Shown here: one piece after another, positions 9,919 to 20,367 of the stretch
Numbering within the stretch: the first letter of the stretch is position 1
Layout of the letters: each line of letters opens with the position of its first letter
Assembly (NCBI RefSeq): GCF_007859305.1
Contig: NZ_VOHE01000001.1
Span: forward strand, 558,001-622,000
DNA from: Luteimonas wenzhouensis
GTDB lineage: Bacteria; Pseudomonadota; Gammaproteobacteria; Xanthomonadales; Xanthomonadaceae
Length of the DNA stretch: 64,000 bases
Direction: 5' to 3'
Position numbers and translations under genes: made by a program
The notes under the pieces: model-generated
The model's database searches: none
Told to the model about the DNA's origin: nothing
The model's input: only the letters and a program-made list of their open reading frames with translations

Positions 9919-11622
9919 ATGCAACAGACCGGAATCCACCAGCTCGGCACCTCCACCGCGCTCCTGCTCATGGTCGGCTTCTACGTCGCGACCTTCCTGC
10001 TCTCGCTCACCATCGTCCGGCGCAAGGAGAACGTCGACGCCTACATGGTCTCCAACAGCGCCATCGGCTTCGGCATGGCCGCCGCCAGCATGATGGCGAC
10101 CTGGATCTGGGCCGCCTCGTTCTTCGCCAGCGCCACCTCCGGCTACCGCTACGGCCTCTCCGGCCCGATCCACTACGGGCTGTGGGGCGCGCTGATGATC
10201 CTGTTCATCTACCCGTTCGGCCGGCGCTTCCGCGAACTCGCGCCGCGCGCCCACACCCTCGCCGAGATCCTGCATGCCCGCCACGGCACGTCCAGCCAGA
10301 TGGTCATGGCGATTTCCAACATCGTCGGCAGCTGCATCAGCCTGATGGTCAACTTCAGCGCCGCCGGCGCGCTGGTGGCGGTGCTCACGCCGCTGTCGTT
10401 CACCCATGGCGTGCTGATCGCCGGGACCGGGGTGCTGGCCTACACGCTGTGGTCGGGCTTCCGCGCTTCGGTGATGACCGATTTCGCCCAGCTGGTGGCG
10501 ATGGTGGTCGCGGCCGCGGTGCTGATCCCGATGGTGTATTTCAACGCCGGCGGCAGCACCCTGCTCGAACAGGGCATGGCGAACCTGACCAGCGAGCAGG
10601 CCGACTTCTTCTCGACCACCGCCTTCCTCGAGCAGGGCGCGCCCTACCTGGTGGCGGTGCTGGCCTACGCGATCGGCAACCAGACCATCGCCCAGCGCCT
10701 GTTCGCGGTGCGCCAGGACCTGATCAAGCCCACCTTCATCACCGCCACCGTCGGCTACGGCGCGGTGGTCATCGGCCTGGGCATGCTCGGCCTGCTGGCG
10801 CTGTTCGCCGGGATCACCCCGCTCGAGGGCGACAGCAACAACCTGATCCCGCAGATGGCCTCGCAGTACCTCCCGCCGTTCGCGATCGGGCTGTTCTTCA
10901 TCCTGGTCGTGGGCTCGCTCTCGTCCACCGCCGACTCCGACCTGTCCGCCCTGTCGGCGATCATGATGACCGATGTCTACGGCAAGCACCTGGCGGGCAA
11001 GCGGCCGAACCCCAGGATCATGCTGCTGGTGGGCCGGGTCACCATGATCGTGGCGACGATGATCGGCATCATCTTCGCCAGCCTGCGCCTGGACATCCTG
11101 GTGGTGCTGGTGTTCGTCGGCGCGCTGTGGGGCGCGATCGTGTTCCCGGTGATCGCCAGCTTCTACTGGGACCGGGTGGACAACCGCGCGTTCTCCTGGT
11201 CGGTGGCGGTGGCCGTGACCCTGTTCTGCCTGGTCCGGTTCCAGGTCGTGCCGCTGGACGGTGCCTTCGGCTACCTGGTCGAGGGCATCGCGCTGGTCGG
11301 CTCGGGCGTGGTCGCCGGGCTGATGGCGTTCGGTTTCTTCGGCCGCCGCGCCGGCCTGGCGGTCGGCGCCGCCACCATCCTGGGGCTGTCGACGATCGTG
11401 TTCGGCGCCCTGCGCGACTACATCCCGCTGGTGGCCGCCCTGGTCGCCTACGGCGCCAGCGCCGTCGTGTGCACCGCCCTGAGCCTGCGCAGCAAGGAGC
11501 GGTTCGACTTCGCCCTGCTCGACGAGCGGGTGCGCAACTTCCAGGAATCCGCCTTCGACCGTGCCGGCGCGAAGGACCGCGGTACCACCTCCGCCGGCGC
11601 CATCCCGGAGCCGCGCGCATGA
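9919..11622 (+). CDS. Sodium:solute symporter family transporter
   Basis: A 567-residue inner-membrane protein of the SSS family with about 13 predicted helices. The second helix is preceded by VRRKENVDAYMVSNSAIGFGMAAASMMATWIWA, which resembles the start of urea/DUR3-like and other SSS members. The sodium-site helix carries SLSSTADSDLSALSAIMMTDVYGKHLAG (about residue 336 onward). The substrate cannot be told from sequence. The ATG at 9919 is chosen because the hydrophobic core starts about 10 residues later; the upstream in-frame extension is Arg/Pro-rich and not conserved in character. The stop overlaps the start of a 43-residue membrane protein, a known companion arrangement for this transporter group. 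Confidence 0.88.
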   Translation: MQQTGIHQLGTSTALLLMVGFYVATFLLSLTIVRRKENVDAYMVSNSAIGFGMAAASMMATWIWAASFFASATSGYRYGLSGPIHYGLWGALMILFIYPFGRRFRELAPRAHTLAEILHARHGTSSQMVMAISNIVGSCISLMVNFSAAGALVAVLTPLSFTHGVLIAGTGVLAYTLWSGFRASVMTDFAQLVAMVVAAAVLIPMVYFNAGGSTLLEQGMANLTSEQADFFSTTAFLEQGAPYLVAVLAYAIGNQTIAQRLFAVRQDLIKPTFITATVGYGAVVIGLGMLGLLALFAGITPLEGDSNNLIPQMASQYLPPFAIGLFFILVVGSLSSTADSDLSALSAIMMTDVYGKHLAGKRPNPRIMLLVGRVTMIVATMIGIIFASLRLDILVVLVFVGALWGAIVFPVIASFYWDRVDNRAFSWSVAVAVTLFCLVRFQVVPLDGAFGYLVEGIALVGSGVVAGLMAFGFFGRRAGLAVGAATILGLSTIVFGALRDYIPLVAALVAYGASAVVCTALSLRSKERFDFALLDERVRNFQESAFDRAGAKDRGTTSAGAIPEPRA

Positions 11623-11750
11623 ACACCACCCTGCTTTCGATCTACATCCTGATCTGGCCGGCGCTGGCCATGGGCGTGCTGGTGCTGCTGTGCGTGGCCC
11701 TGGTGCGCGACATCCTGGCGGCACGCAGGAAGGGCACCGACCTGGTCTGA
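11619..11750 (+). CDS. Small membrane subunit associated with the symporter
   Basis: A 43-residue protein with one transmembrane helix (IYILIWPALAMGVLVLLCVALV) and a basic tail (AARRKGTDLV). It starts inside the symporter stop codon (ATGA overlap at 11619-11622), so the two are translationally coupled and expected in equal amounts. Very short proteins of this form are found next to sodium:solute symporters in other Proteobacteria and are annotated as putative transporter small subunits. Their function has not been settled. Too short for most gene finders. Confidence 0.75.
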   Translation: MNTTLLSIYILIWPALAMGVLVLLCVALVRDILAARRKGTDLV

Positions 11751-11770
11751 CCTGCGGGGCGCGGCGCCGG

Positions 11771-12418
11771 CTATGCGCCGGGCGCCGCGCGGTCGAAGCG
11801 GCCGGTAGCCAGGAAGCGGCCCGCCTGCCGCGCCACCTCGCGAGAGAGGACCATGCCCATGTGGCTCACCGGCAGCACCAGGTGGTCGGCCAGGGCCGGC
11901 GTGCGCGTCTCGGCCACCGCCACGGTGCCGTCGTGTTCGCCCTGGAAGCGACCGAACCACTGGCCCATCCCGTGCGGCGAGGAGCCGGCGATCATCCCCA
12001 CCTCGAACCGGTCGGGCCAGGTCATGCAGCCATTGATCAGGAGTTCGGCGCTGTGGCCGAAGTACAGCCGCGACAGCGGCAGCCTGGCCAATCCGGCTGC
12101 CGCGCCGCTGCCGCACAGCGGCGAGCCCAGGCACAGTACCCGGGCCACCGGCACGTGCGGATCCACGCACAGCGCTTGCACCGCGACCAGCCCGCCCAGG
12201 CTGTGGCCGACCACGTGCGCGGGCCCGCCCCGGCGCAGGTGGGCGAGCAGGCGGTCGATGGCCGCCTGCGGCGTCGCGGCCACGCTGCGGTAGCCCAGCA
12301 CCTCGGGCTCGAAGCCCTGGGCGCGCAGGCGCCCGGCCAGCGGGCGCATGCTCACCGCGGCCATCCAGATGCCGTGCAGCAGCACCACGCGGCGGATCGC
12401 GGGCGGCGGCCGGCTCAT
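11771..12418 (-). CDS. Alpha/beta hydrolase (triacylglycerol lipase-like)
   Basis: A 215-residue alpha/beta hydrolase fold protein. RRVVLLHGIWM (about residues 9-19) is the first beta strand with the HG oxyanion-hole motif. VVGHSLGGLVAVQAL contains the nucleophile elbow GHSLG (about residues 74-78). HMGMV near residue 192 is the probable catalytic histidine. It has no signal peptide, so it is expected to be cytoplasmic. The ATG at 12418 overlaps the stop of the GNAT gene upstream (ATGA), making a two-gene operon. The substrate is unknown. Confidence 0.82.
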   Translation of the reverse strand: MSRPPPAIRRVVLLHGIWMAAVSMRPLAGRLRAQGFEPEVLGYRSVAATPQAAIDRLLAHLRRGGPAHVVGHSLGGLVAVQALCVDPHVPVARVLCLGSPLCGSGAAAGLARLPLSRLYFGHSAELLINGCMTWPDRFEVGMIAGSSPHGMGQWFGRFQGEHDGTVAVAETRTPALADHLVLPVSHMGMVLSREVARQAGRFLATGRFDRAAPGA

Positions 12419-12933
12419 CGCGGCGGCCGGCGCAGGATGAACTCGAGGTCGCGCACCGTGCCCACGGGGAACAGGTACTCGCCCACCCTGGCGAATCCGC
12501 GGCGCTGGTAGAAGCGCTGCGCCCCGGCATTCTCCGACCAGACGCCCACCCACAGCGTGCGCGGCCCGTCGCGCAGCAGCCAGTCCATCGCCGCGTCCAT
12601 CAGCTTCCCGCCGAGGCCGCCCGACTGGTAGTCGCGCAGCACGTACAGGCGCTTGATCTCGCCGTCGCCGGGCGCGACCTCCGGATGCGGCAGGCCGCAC
12701 GGCCCGGCGGCGACATGGCCGACCGCCACGCCGTCGTCCTCCAGCAGCCAGACGCCGTAGCGCGGATCGGACAGGATCGTGCGCTGGCGCCCGACGGCGT
12801 AGGACTCGCGCAGGAACGCGTCCAGGTCTTCCGGCGGGTACAGGTGGCCGAAGGTTTCGGTGAACGTGCGCGCGGCCAGCGTGGAGAGCGTGCTGGCGTC
12901 GTCGACGCCGGCGCGGCGGATCTCAAGCGGCAT
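12415..12933 (-). CDS. GNAT family N-acetyltransferase
   Basis: A 172-residue acetyltransferase of the GNAT superfamily. The acetyl-CoA pyrophosphate loop is seen as RDYQSGGLGGKLMDAA (about residues 99-114, the QxxGxG pattern), followed by WSENAGAQRFYQRRGF (about 132-147), the usual B motif. The start at ATG 12933 (MPLEIRRAG) is chosen because the 18 residues upstream in the same frame are encoded by a REP-like repeat and read as low-complexity Pro/Gly/Arg. It is coupled to the alpha/beta hydrolase gene downstream. The acetyl acceptor is unknown. Confidence 0.88.
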   Translation of the reverse strand: MPLEIRRAGVDDASTLSTLAARTFTETFGHLYPPEDLDAFLRESYAVGRQRTILSDPRYGVWLLEDDGVAVGHVAAGPCGLPHPEVAPGDGEIKRLYVLRDYQSGGLGGKLMDAAMDWLLRDGPRTLWVGVWSENAGAQRFYQRRGFARVGEYLFPVGTVRDLEFILRRPPR

Positions 12934-12940
12934 TGGACGG

Positions 12941-12978
12941 CCCCCACCCCGGCCCTCCCCCGCACGCGGGGGAGGGAG
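12941..12978. repeat. REP-like palindromic element, single copy
   Basis: One unit of the window-wide repeat: a CCCCCACCCC flank, then CCCTCCCCCGC facing GCGGGGGAGGG around a 2-base centre. It lies in the 123-base space between aspS and the GNAT gene, both on the minus strand. Confidence 0.85.
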
Positions 12979-13056
12979 TCGAGACACGGCTGCCGCCGCT
13001 CCTGCCGGGCCGGACGGGTTGGGGTGGGCGCACCGCCACCGCGACCACCGACGCCA

Positions 13057-14817
13057 TCAGCCCTGCGGCCGCACCTGCACATGCACCTCGGCCAGCTGCT
13101 CGTCCGGGATCGGCGAGGGCGCGCCGGTCATCAGGCACTGCGCGGAGGTGGTCTTGGGGAAGGCGATCACGTCGCGGATCGAGTCGGTGCCCGCCATCAG
13201 TGCCGCGATCCGGTCGATGCCGAAGGCGATGCCGCCATGCGGCGGCGCGCCGTAGCGCAGCGCCTCGAGCAGGAAGCCGAACTTGAGTTCGGCCTCCTCC
13301 CGGCCGATGCCCAGCAGCTCGAACACCGCCGACTGCATCGAGGCGCGGTGGATGCGGATCGAGCCGCCGCCGATCTCGTTGCCGTTGAGCACCATGTCAT
13401 AGCCGCGCGAGACCGCCGTGGCGGCATTGGCGCGCAGGTCGGCCTCGTCGTCCACCGCCGGCGCGGTGAAGGGATGGTGCAGGGCCACGTAGCGCTGCGC
13501 CTCCTCGTCCCACTCGAACATCGGGAAGTCGGTGATCCACAGCGGGCGCCAGCCCTCCTCGACCAGGCCGAAGTCCCGGCCGGCCTTGAGCCGCACCGCG
13601 CCCATGAACTCGCTGACGGTGGAGTACCTGCCGGCGCCGAAGAACACGATGTCGCCGTTGCCGGCGCCCACGTGCGCCAGCAGTGCGGAGAACGCGGCCG
13701 CGTCGAAAAACTTCTGGATCGGCGAACTCACCTCGCCGCCCTCGCCGATCTTCGCCCAGGCCAGCCCCTTGGCCCCGAACTTCGCCGCGTGCGCGGCGTA
13801 CTCGTCGATCTGCTTGCGCGACAGCGACGCGCCGCCCGGGATGCGCAGCGCGGCGACGCGGCCGCCGGCCTCGCTGGCCGGGCCGGCGAACACGGCGAAG
13901 CCGCAGTCCTTCACCAGCTCCGCCACGTCCACCAGCTCCAGCGCGATGCGCAGGTCCGGCTTGTCCGAGCCGTAGCGGCGCATGGCCTCGGCGTAGGTCA
14001 TGCGCGGGAACGGATCGGCCAGCTCGACCCCGGCGACCTCGCGGAACACCTCGCGCATCATCGCCTCGACCGTGTCCTGCACGTCGCGCTCGGACACCCA
14101 GGCGAACTCCATGTCGAGCTGGGTGAACTCGAGCTGGCGGTCGGCGCGCAGCGCCTCGTCGCGGAAGCAGCGCGCGATCTGGTAGTAGCGGTCGAAGCCC
14201 GCCATCATCAGGATCTGCTTGAACAGCTGCGGCGACTGCGGCAGGGCGTAGAACTCGCCGGGGTGCATGCGCGCCGGGACCAGGAAGTCGCGCGCGCCCT
14301 CGGGCGTGGCCTTGGTCAGGATCGGGGTCTCGATGTCCTGGAAGCCGCGCGCGTCGAGCCAGCGGCGCAGCGCCGCGACCAGCTTCGTGCGGGTGCGCAT
14401 CTTGCGCTGCATGTCCGGGCTGCGCAGGTCGAGGTAGCGGTACCTGAGGCGGATGTCCTCGCCCGGGTTCTCGTGGTGGTGGAACGGCAGCGGATCGGCC
14501 TTGTTCAGCACCTCGATGCGCTCGGCCACCACTTCCACCTGGCCGGTGCGGATCTTCGCGTTCACCGAATGGCGGCGGCGCACGGTGCCGGTGACGCGCA
14601 GGCAGTCCTCGTAGCCCACCTGTTCGGCCACGGCCAGGACCTCGGCGTTGCCGGCGGCGTCCGAGGGCTCGGCCACCACCTGGACGATGCCCTCGTGGTC
14701 GCGCAGGTCGATGAAGCACACGCCCCCCAGGTTGCGGGCGACGTCGGCCCAGCCGCACAGGGTCACGGTCTGCCCGATCAACGATTCGTCGACCAGGCCG
14801 CAGAGATGGCTACGCAT
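13057..14817 (-). CDS. aspS: Aspartyl-tRNA synthetase
   Basis: A 586-residue class II synthetase that charges tRNA-Asp. The N-terminal OB-fold anticodon domain starts [16 protein letters not shown] and contains [21 protein letters not shown]. The catalytic core includes [14 protein letters not shown], the substrate region [22 protein letters not shown], and motif 3 as [27 protein letters not shown] near the C-terminus. The bacterial insertion (GAD) domain lies between, around residues 290-420. Length is typical (about 580-590). The ATG at 14817 is fixed by homology. In many relatives the fmdB gene directly precedes aspS; here opgB lies between them on the other strand. Confidence 0.97.
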   Translation of the reverse strand: MRSHLCGLVDESLIGQTVTLCGWADVARNLGGVCFIDLRDHEGIVQVVAEPSDAAGNAEVLAVAEQVGYEDCLRVTGTVRRRHSVNAKIRTGQVEVVAERIEVLNKADPLPFHHHENPGEDIRLRYRYLDLRSPDMQRKMRTRTKLVAALRRWLDARGFQDIETPILTKATPEGARDFLVPARMHPGEFYALPQSPQLFKQILMMAGFDRYYQIARCFRDEALRADRQLEFTQLDMEFAWVSERDVQDTVEAMMREVFREVAGVELADPFPRMTYAEAMRRYGSDKPDLRIALELVDVAELVKDCGFAVFAGPASEAGGRVAALRIPGGASLSRKQIDEYAAHAAKFGAKGLAWAKIGEGGEVSSPIQKFFDAAAFSALLAHVGAGNGDIVFFGAGRYSTVSEFMGAVRLKAGRDFGLVEEGWRPLWITDFPMFEWDEEAQRYVALHHPFTAPAVDDEADLRANAATAVSRGYDMVLNGNEIGGGSIRIHRASMQSAVFELLGIGREEAELKFGFLLEALRYGAPPHGGIAFGIDRIAALMAGTDSIRDVIAFPKTTSAQCLMTGAPSPIPDEQLAEVHVQVRPQG

Positions 14818-15040
14818 GGAACGCAAACTCCGGGGAAGCGGTCCACCCGGCGGCGGCCGGGAAACCCGCGAGTGAAAACCCGCAAGTCTAGACGCTCGCG
14901 GCCCGGCTTGCCGCCTCCGGACCTGCTGGCCAAGCCGCGCGCAGGGGCGCGCCCGACTGCCCATTCAGCAATATGACAGCACGATGGCAATAGGTTCGAA
15001 CCCCGCACCGCCCGGTCCCCAGCCCGAGAACCCACGCCGC

Positions 15041-17134
15041 ATGCCCGTCATCCTGCTGCTCTGGTTGCTGTTGCTGGCCTGCCTGGTCGTGGCCGCGGAC
15101 CGGCTGGCCTGGGCACGCGCGGCCCTGCTCAGCCTGCTGCTGCTGGCCCTGAGCGCCTGGTGGCTGGTCGACCGGATCAGCGGCGACGGCATCAACGCCG
15201 CGACCCTCTACCACCTGCAGGCCGGGCTGGAAGGCGCCGGCGTGGCCGGGTTCAGCGCCGATCTGTGGCGGTTCGGCGGGCTGGTGCTGCTCTCGCTCGC
15301 CCCGCTGGTCCTGGCCGCGGTGCGCGGCCGTCTGCCGCGGCTGCGCGGTCGCCGCGCCGCCGCGGGGGTGAGCGCCGCCTTCGCCGCGGCGTTCGTGGCC
15401 GCCATCGTGGCCAGTCCCCTGCACCACGACGTGCTCCGGCTGCAGCGCCAGCTGGCCCCGGCCGACGGGCGCAGCGTCGCCACCGAGTACCGCCCTCCGT
15501 CCGGCACGCTGGAGCGGCCGAAGAACATCGTCTGGATCTACGGCGAAAGCCTGGAGCGCACCTACCTCGACCAGGACGCATTCCCGGGGCTGATGCCGGA
15601 GCTGGCGCGCCTGGTCGCGCAGGGCCTGGATTTCCGCGACGTCGCCTCCCCCCAGGGCACCGGCTGGACCATCGCCGGCATCGTCGCCTCGATGTGCGGG
15701 GTGCCGCTGACCGCCGCGCGCGGCGACGAGAACAGCCTGGGGCGGATGCGCGAGTTCCTGCCCGGCGCGCGCTGCCTGCCCGAGTTCCTCGCCGAGCAGG
15801 GCTACCGCAACGTGTTCCTGGGCGGCGCCGACTCCAACTTCGCGGCCAAGGGCCGGTTCCTGCGCCAGCACGGCTTCCACGAGGTGCGCGACCGCGACCA
15901 CTACCTCGCCACCGGCATCGACCCCGCGCACTTCTCGCACTGGGGCCTGCACGACGACGTGCTGCTGGAAGACGCGTTCGATACCTTCATGGAACTGTCC
16001 GCGACCGGCCAGCCGTTCCTGCTCAGCGCGCTGACCATGGACACCCACCACCCCGCCGGCCACCTGCCGGTGGCCTGCCACGACCTGCGGGGCACCGGGG
16101 AGGTCGGGCTGATCGACGCCCTGGCCTGCAGCGACCGCCTGGTCTCGCGCCTGGTCGAGCGCATCCGCACCAGCCCGTACGCGGCCGACACGATCATCGT
16201 GCTGGCCTCCGACCACCTGGCCATGCCCAACGACCTCACCGCGGTGCTGCGCGACCTGCGGCGCGAGAACCTGTTGCTGTTCCTGGTCCCGGGGATGCCG
16301 GCACGGCAGTTCACGGTCCCCGGCTCGGTGCTCGACAGCGGGGCCACCCTGCTCTCGTTGCTGGATCCGCGCCACGACGCGCTTGGCTTCGGCCGCTCGC
16401 TGCTGGCGCCGGCGGCCGACGGCGGCACCCGCGCGGCCCTGGCCGGCGACGAGGCGTTCGCGCCCTACCTCGCCTACGCGCGCAGCCTGTGGACCGGCGG
16501 CGACGTGCGCACGCTGCGGGTCGAGGACGGCCAGCTGCGGATCGGACTGCAGCACGTCACCCCGCCGGTGATGGTCGAGTACGACCCGGAGTGGGGCCTG
16601 CAGGCGATCACGATGGAGGATGCGCCGCGCCAGTTCGGCCTCGACGACCCGGCCAACGTGCGCGCCTACGTCGACCGCTGCACCGCGTTCGACGACGAGG
16701 GCCTGCGCGGCGAATGGTGCGCGCTGCTGGTGGACGCCGACAACAACATGAAGCTGTTCGCGGGCGACGAACTGCGCGACGGCGTGCGCGTGGACGCGCC
16801 GCTGGAAGCGGCCACGGGGCCGCGCCCGCGGCCGCGGCGCGCGATCTGGCTGGGCGCCGAGTCCTCGCTGGTCGCGGGCGAATACCTGCTGCGGCTGCGC
16901 CCGCGCGAGTGGCCCAGCCACCCGTTCTGGCTCGAGGCGGTGTCCTCGGACGGCCGGGTGGTGGCGCGCGAATGGATCGAGCCAGACGACGGCGAGCCGC
17001 GCACGATCCGGCTGCGGATCGGGCTGGAGGAACGCATCGACGACCTGGAGATCCGCGCCTGGCTGGACTGGGCCGAATACATGGAGCTGTCGAGCCTGGC
17101 GATGGTGCGCACCGGCTCGGGTTCGCGCGGCTGA
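15041..17134 (+). CDS. opgB: Phosphoglycerol transferase I (OpgB/MdoB) homologue
   Basis: A 697-residue membrane protein resembling E. coli OpgB, which transfers phosphoglycerol from phosphatidylglycerol to periplasmic glucans. It has about four N-terminal helices, with DRISGDGINAATLYHL in a loop as in E. coli. A large periplasmic sulfatase-like domain follows, with VWIYGESLERTYLDQDAFP (metal-site Glu), GTGWTIAGIVASMCG (probable nucleophile Thr), LTMDTHHPAG and VLASDHLAMPND. The C-terminal about 190 residues are a beta-rich extension. The start is uncertain: ATG 15041 opens directly into the first helix as in E. coli, while an in-frame ATG at 14984 would add 19 Pro-rich residues. Neither has a good ribosome-binding site. 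Confidence 0.88.
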   Translation: MPVILLLWLLLLACLVVAADRLAWARAALLSLLLLALSAWWLVDRISGDGINAATLYHLQAGLEGAGVAGFSADLWRFGGLVLLSLAPLVLAAVRGRLPRLRGRRAAAGVSAAFAAAFVAAIVASPLHHDVLRLQRQLAPADGRSVATEYRPPSGTLERPKNIVWIYGESLERTYLDQDAFPGLMPELARLVAQGLDFRDVASPQGTGWTIAGIVASMCGVPLTAARGDENSLGRMREFLPGARCLPEFLAEQGYRNVFLGGADSNFAAKGRFLRQHGFHEVRDRDHYLATGIDPAHFSHWGLHDDVLLEDAFDTFMELSATGQPFLLSALTMDTHHPAGHLPVACHDLRGTGEVGLIDALACSDRLVSRLVERIRTSPYAADTIIVLASDHLAMPNDLTAVLRDLRRENLLLFLVPGMPARQFTVPGSVLDSGATLLSLLDPRHDALGFGRSLLAPAADGGTRAALAGDEAFAPYLAYARSLWTGGDVRTLRVEDGQLRIGLQHVTPPVMVEYDPEWGLQAITMEDAPRQFGLDDPANVRAYVDRCTAFDDEGLRGEWCALLVDADNNMKLFAGDELRDGVRVDAPLEAATGPRPRPRRAIWLGAESSLVAGEYLLRLRPREWPSHPFWLEAVSSDGRVVAREWIEPDDGEPRTIRLRIGLEERIDDLEIRAWLDWAEYMELSSLAMVRTGSGSRG

Positions 17135-17138
17135 GGCC

Positions 17139-17162
17139 GCGCCGGGCATCGCGGCCCGGCGC
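17139..17162. terminator. Hairpin between convergent opgB and fmdB-like genes
   Basis: A 9-bp perfect stem (GCGCCGGGC at 17139-17147, GCCCGGCGC at 17154-17162) with a 6-base loop fills the 40-base space between two converging genes. There is no T-run on either strand, so termination is inferred from position and stem strength. Confidence 0.4.
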
Positions 17163-17174
17163 GCCAGACGGGCC

Positions 17175-17504
17175 TCAGGCGGTAGCAGGCGCCGCACTGG
17201 AGGCGGCGTCGGCGGACCTGGCAGGCGTGTCGGCCTTGGCCTCCGGCTTGGAGGCGGCACTGCCGCCTTCGGACTTGCCACCGCCGTCGCCCGCGTCGGC
17301 GAGGTTGCGCTTGCGATCGCCGTCCTTCTTGAAATCCGTCTCGTACCAGCCCGTCCCGGCCAGCCGGAACGCGGGGGCGGTCACCTCGCGCCGGACCTGG
17401 GCACCGCCGCAGGCGGGGCAGGCCTCGGGATCGGGGTCGGAGAGCTTCTGCAGGCGATCGAAGGAATGCTCGCACTGCTCGCAGCGGAACGCATAAATGG
17501 GCAT
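17175..17504 (-). CDS. FmdB family zinc ribbon protein
   Basis: A 109-residue protein beginning MPIYAFRCEQCEHSFDRLQKLSD, the signature of the FmdB/CxxC_CxxC regulatory-protein family. A zinc ribbon is made by C9/C12 and the CPAC motif around residue 32. The second half, after the conserved TGWYETDFK segment, is a low-complexity Ala/Lys/Ser/Asp tail that is probably disordered. The function is unknown beyond metal binding. MPIYAF fixes the start at 17504. It is usually found just before aspS, with which it shares strand here but from which it is separated by opgB. Confidence 0.9.
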   Translation of the reverse strand: MPIYAFRCEQCEHSFDRLQKLSDPDPEACPACGGAQVRREVTAPAFRLAGTGWYETDFKKDGDRKRNLADAGDGGGKSEGGSAASKPEAKADTPARSADAASSAAPATA

Positions 17505-17614
17505 GGCAAATCCACGGAAAGCAGGGATGACGGGTGCGGCCGGGAGTCTGGGGGCCGTACGCGGGAAATCAAGCCCGGCCAGCCGCGACGCGGCGTGGCC
17601 GGCGCTGCGCGCGA

Positions 17615-18307
17615 CTATTGCGCGGCGTCGCTGCCCCACGGCGGAGGCGGCGGATCCACCGGCCGGGTGAGATCGAACTCGACCTTGAACTCGCGACCAC
17701 CCGGGCGGGTGAGTTCGTAGACAAAGCGCTGTCCCGGCTCGATCTCCATCGCCCAGGTGTTGGTGACCGAGGCCGCCAGGCCTTCGCGCTCGAACAGCGC
17801 AACCGATTCGGCGTCGACCGGGAATTCCTGCCGCTGGGCGGTGCCCGCGACGACGCTCTCGCCGCCGTACATGGTCACCGCGTCGTCGCTGCCGTCCTCG
17901 TGGCGGTGGTCGTGCTTGAGCCGCAGGCCCGGGCCCACGCGGGTGAGCACCCAGGTGCGGGAACGGTCGTCGCCGACGTGGAACGGCACCCGCAGCTCGC
18001 GTGCCGGGTCGTCGCAGCCGCGCACGTGCATCACCAGCCGCTCGGCCTCGAACGCGTCGGGCTCGGCCGGGCGCGGCTCGTTGGCCACCACCCGGCCCTC
18101 GAAGGCCTGGCCGCAGTGCGAGGCCAGCGCGGCCATGAATGCGTCGGCGGGCACTTCGGCCGCGGCGAAGCCCTCGGCGGCGGCGTCGGCCTGCTCGGCC
18201 GGATCGCCCTTGCGGCTGGCGGGGTCGGGCGCGCCGTCGAAGCGGATGCAGCCGGCCAGGGCAAGCACGAGGCCGCTGGCGGCGAGGATTCGGAAGGACG
18301 TCTGCAT
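17615..18307 (-). CDS. Predicted lipoprotein of unknown function
   Basis: A 230-residue exported protein. The N-terminus MQTSFRILAASGLVLALAGC is a lipoprotein signal with lipobox LAGC and acylated C20, so the protein should be anchored in a membrane facing the periplasm. The mature part has two further cysteines (SHCGQAF and RGCDDP), possibly a disulphide. It also has LRLKHDHRHEDGSDDAVTMYGG and a beta-rich C-terminus ending in a Pro-rich segment. The overall pattern suggests a secreted beta-sandwich, but no named family was recognised. Its ATG at 18307 lies 57 bases downstream of the yheS stop, on the same strand. Confidence 0.8.
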   Translation of the reverse strand: MQTSFRILAASGLVLALAGCIRFDGAPDPASRKGDPAEQADAAAEGFAAAEVPADAFMAALASHCGQAFEGRVVANEPRPAEPDAFEAERLVMHVRGCDDPARELRVPFHVGDDRSRTWVLTRVGPGLRLKHDHRHEDGSDDAVTMYGGESVVAGTAQRQEFPVDAESVALFEREGLAASVTNTWAMEIEPGQRFVYELTRPGGREFKVEFDLTRPVDPPPPPWGSDAAQ

Positions 18308-18363
18308 GGCGGCACCGTAGCCGCGCCCGGCGGGGCCTGCAAGTACGGGCCGGCGGCGCGCGC

Positions 18364-20217
<1,854 letters not shown>

Positions 20218-20367
20218 GGGGCGCGGATTCTACCGGAGCGGGGCGCGGCCGGCCGGACTTATGAATTGCCGGCATGAGGCCGTGACGACATGCACTTTGG
20301 CCGCCCGGGACCCGGTTGCTAAGGTGGCCGGCGCAATTTCGACATCCCCCACCGCAGGAGTTCCCCC

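Noticed and set aside
12934..12987. N-terminal extension of the GNAT protein from an upstream in-frame ATG at 12987
   Set aside because: The extra 18 residues are encoded by the REP-like element. Homologous GNAT proteins begin near MPLEIRRAG.
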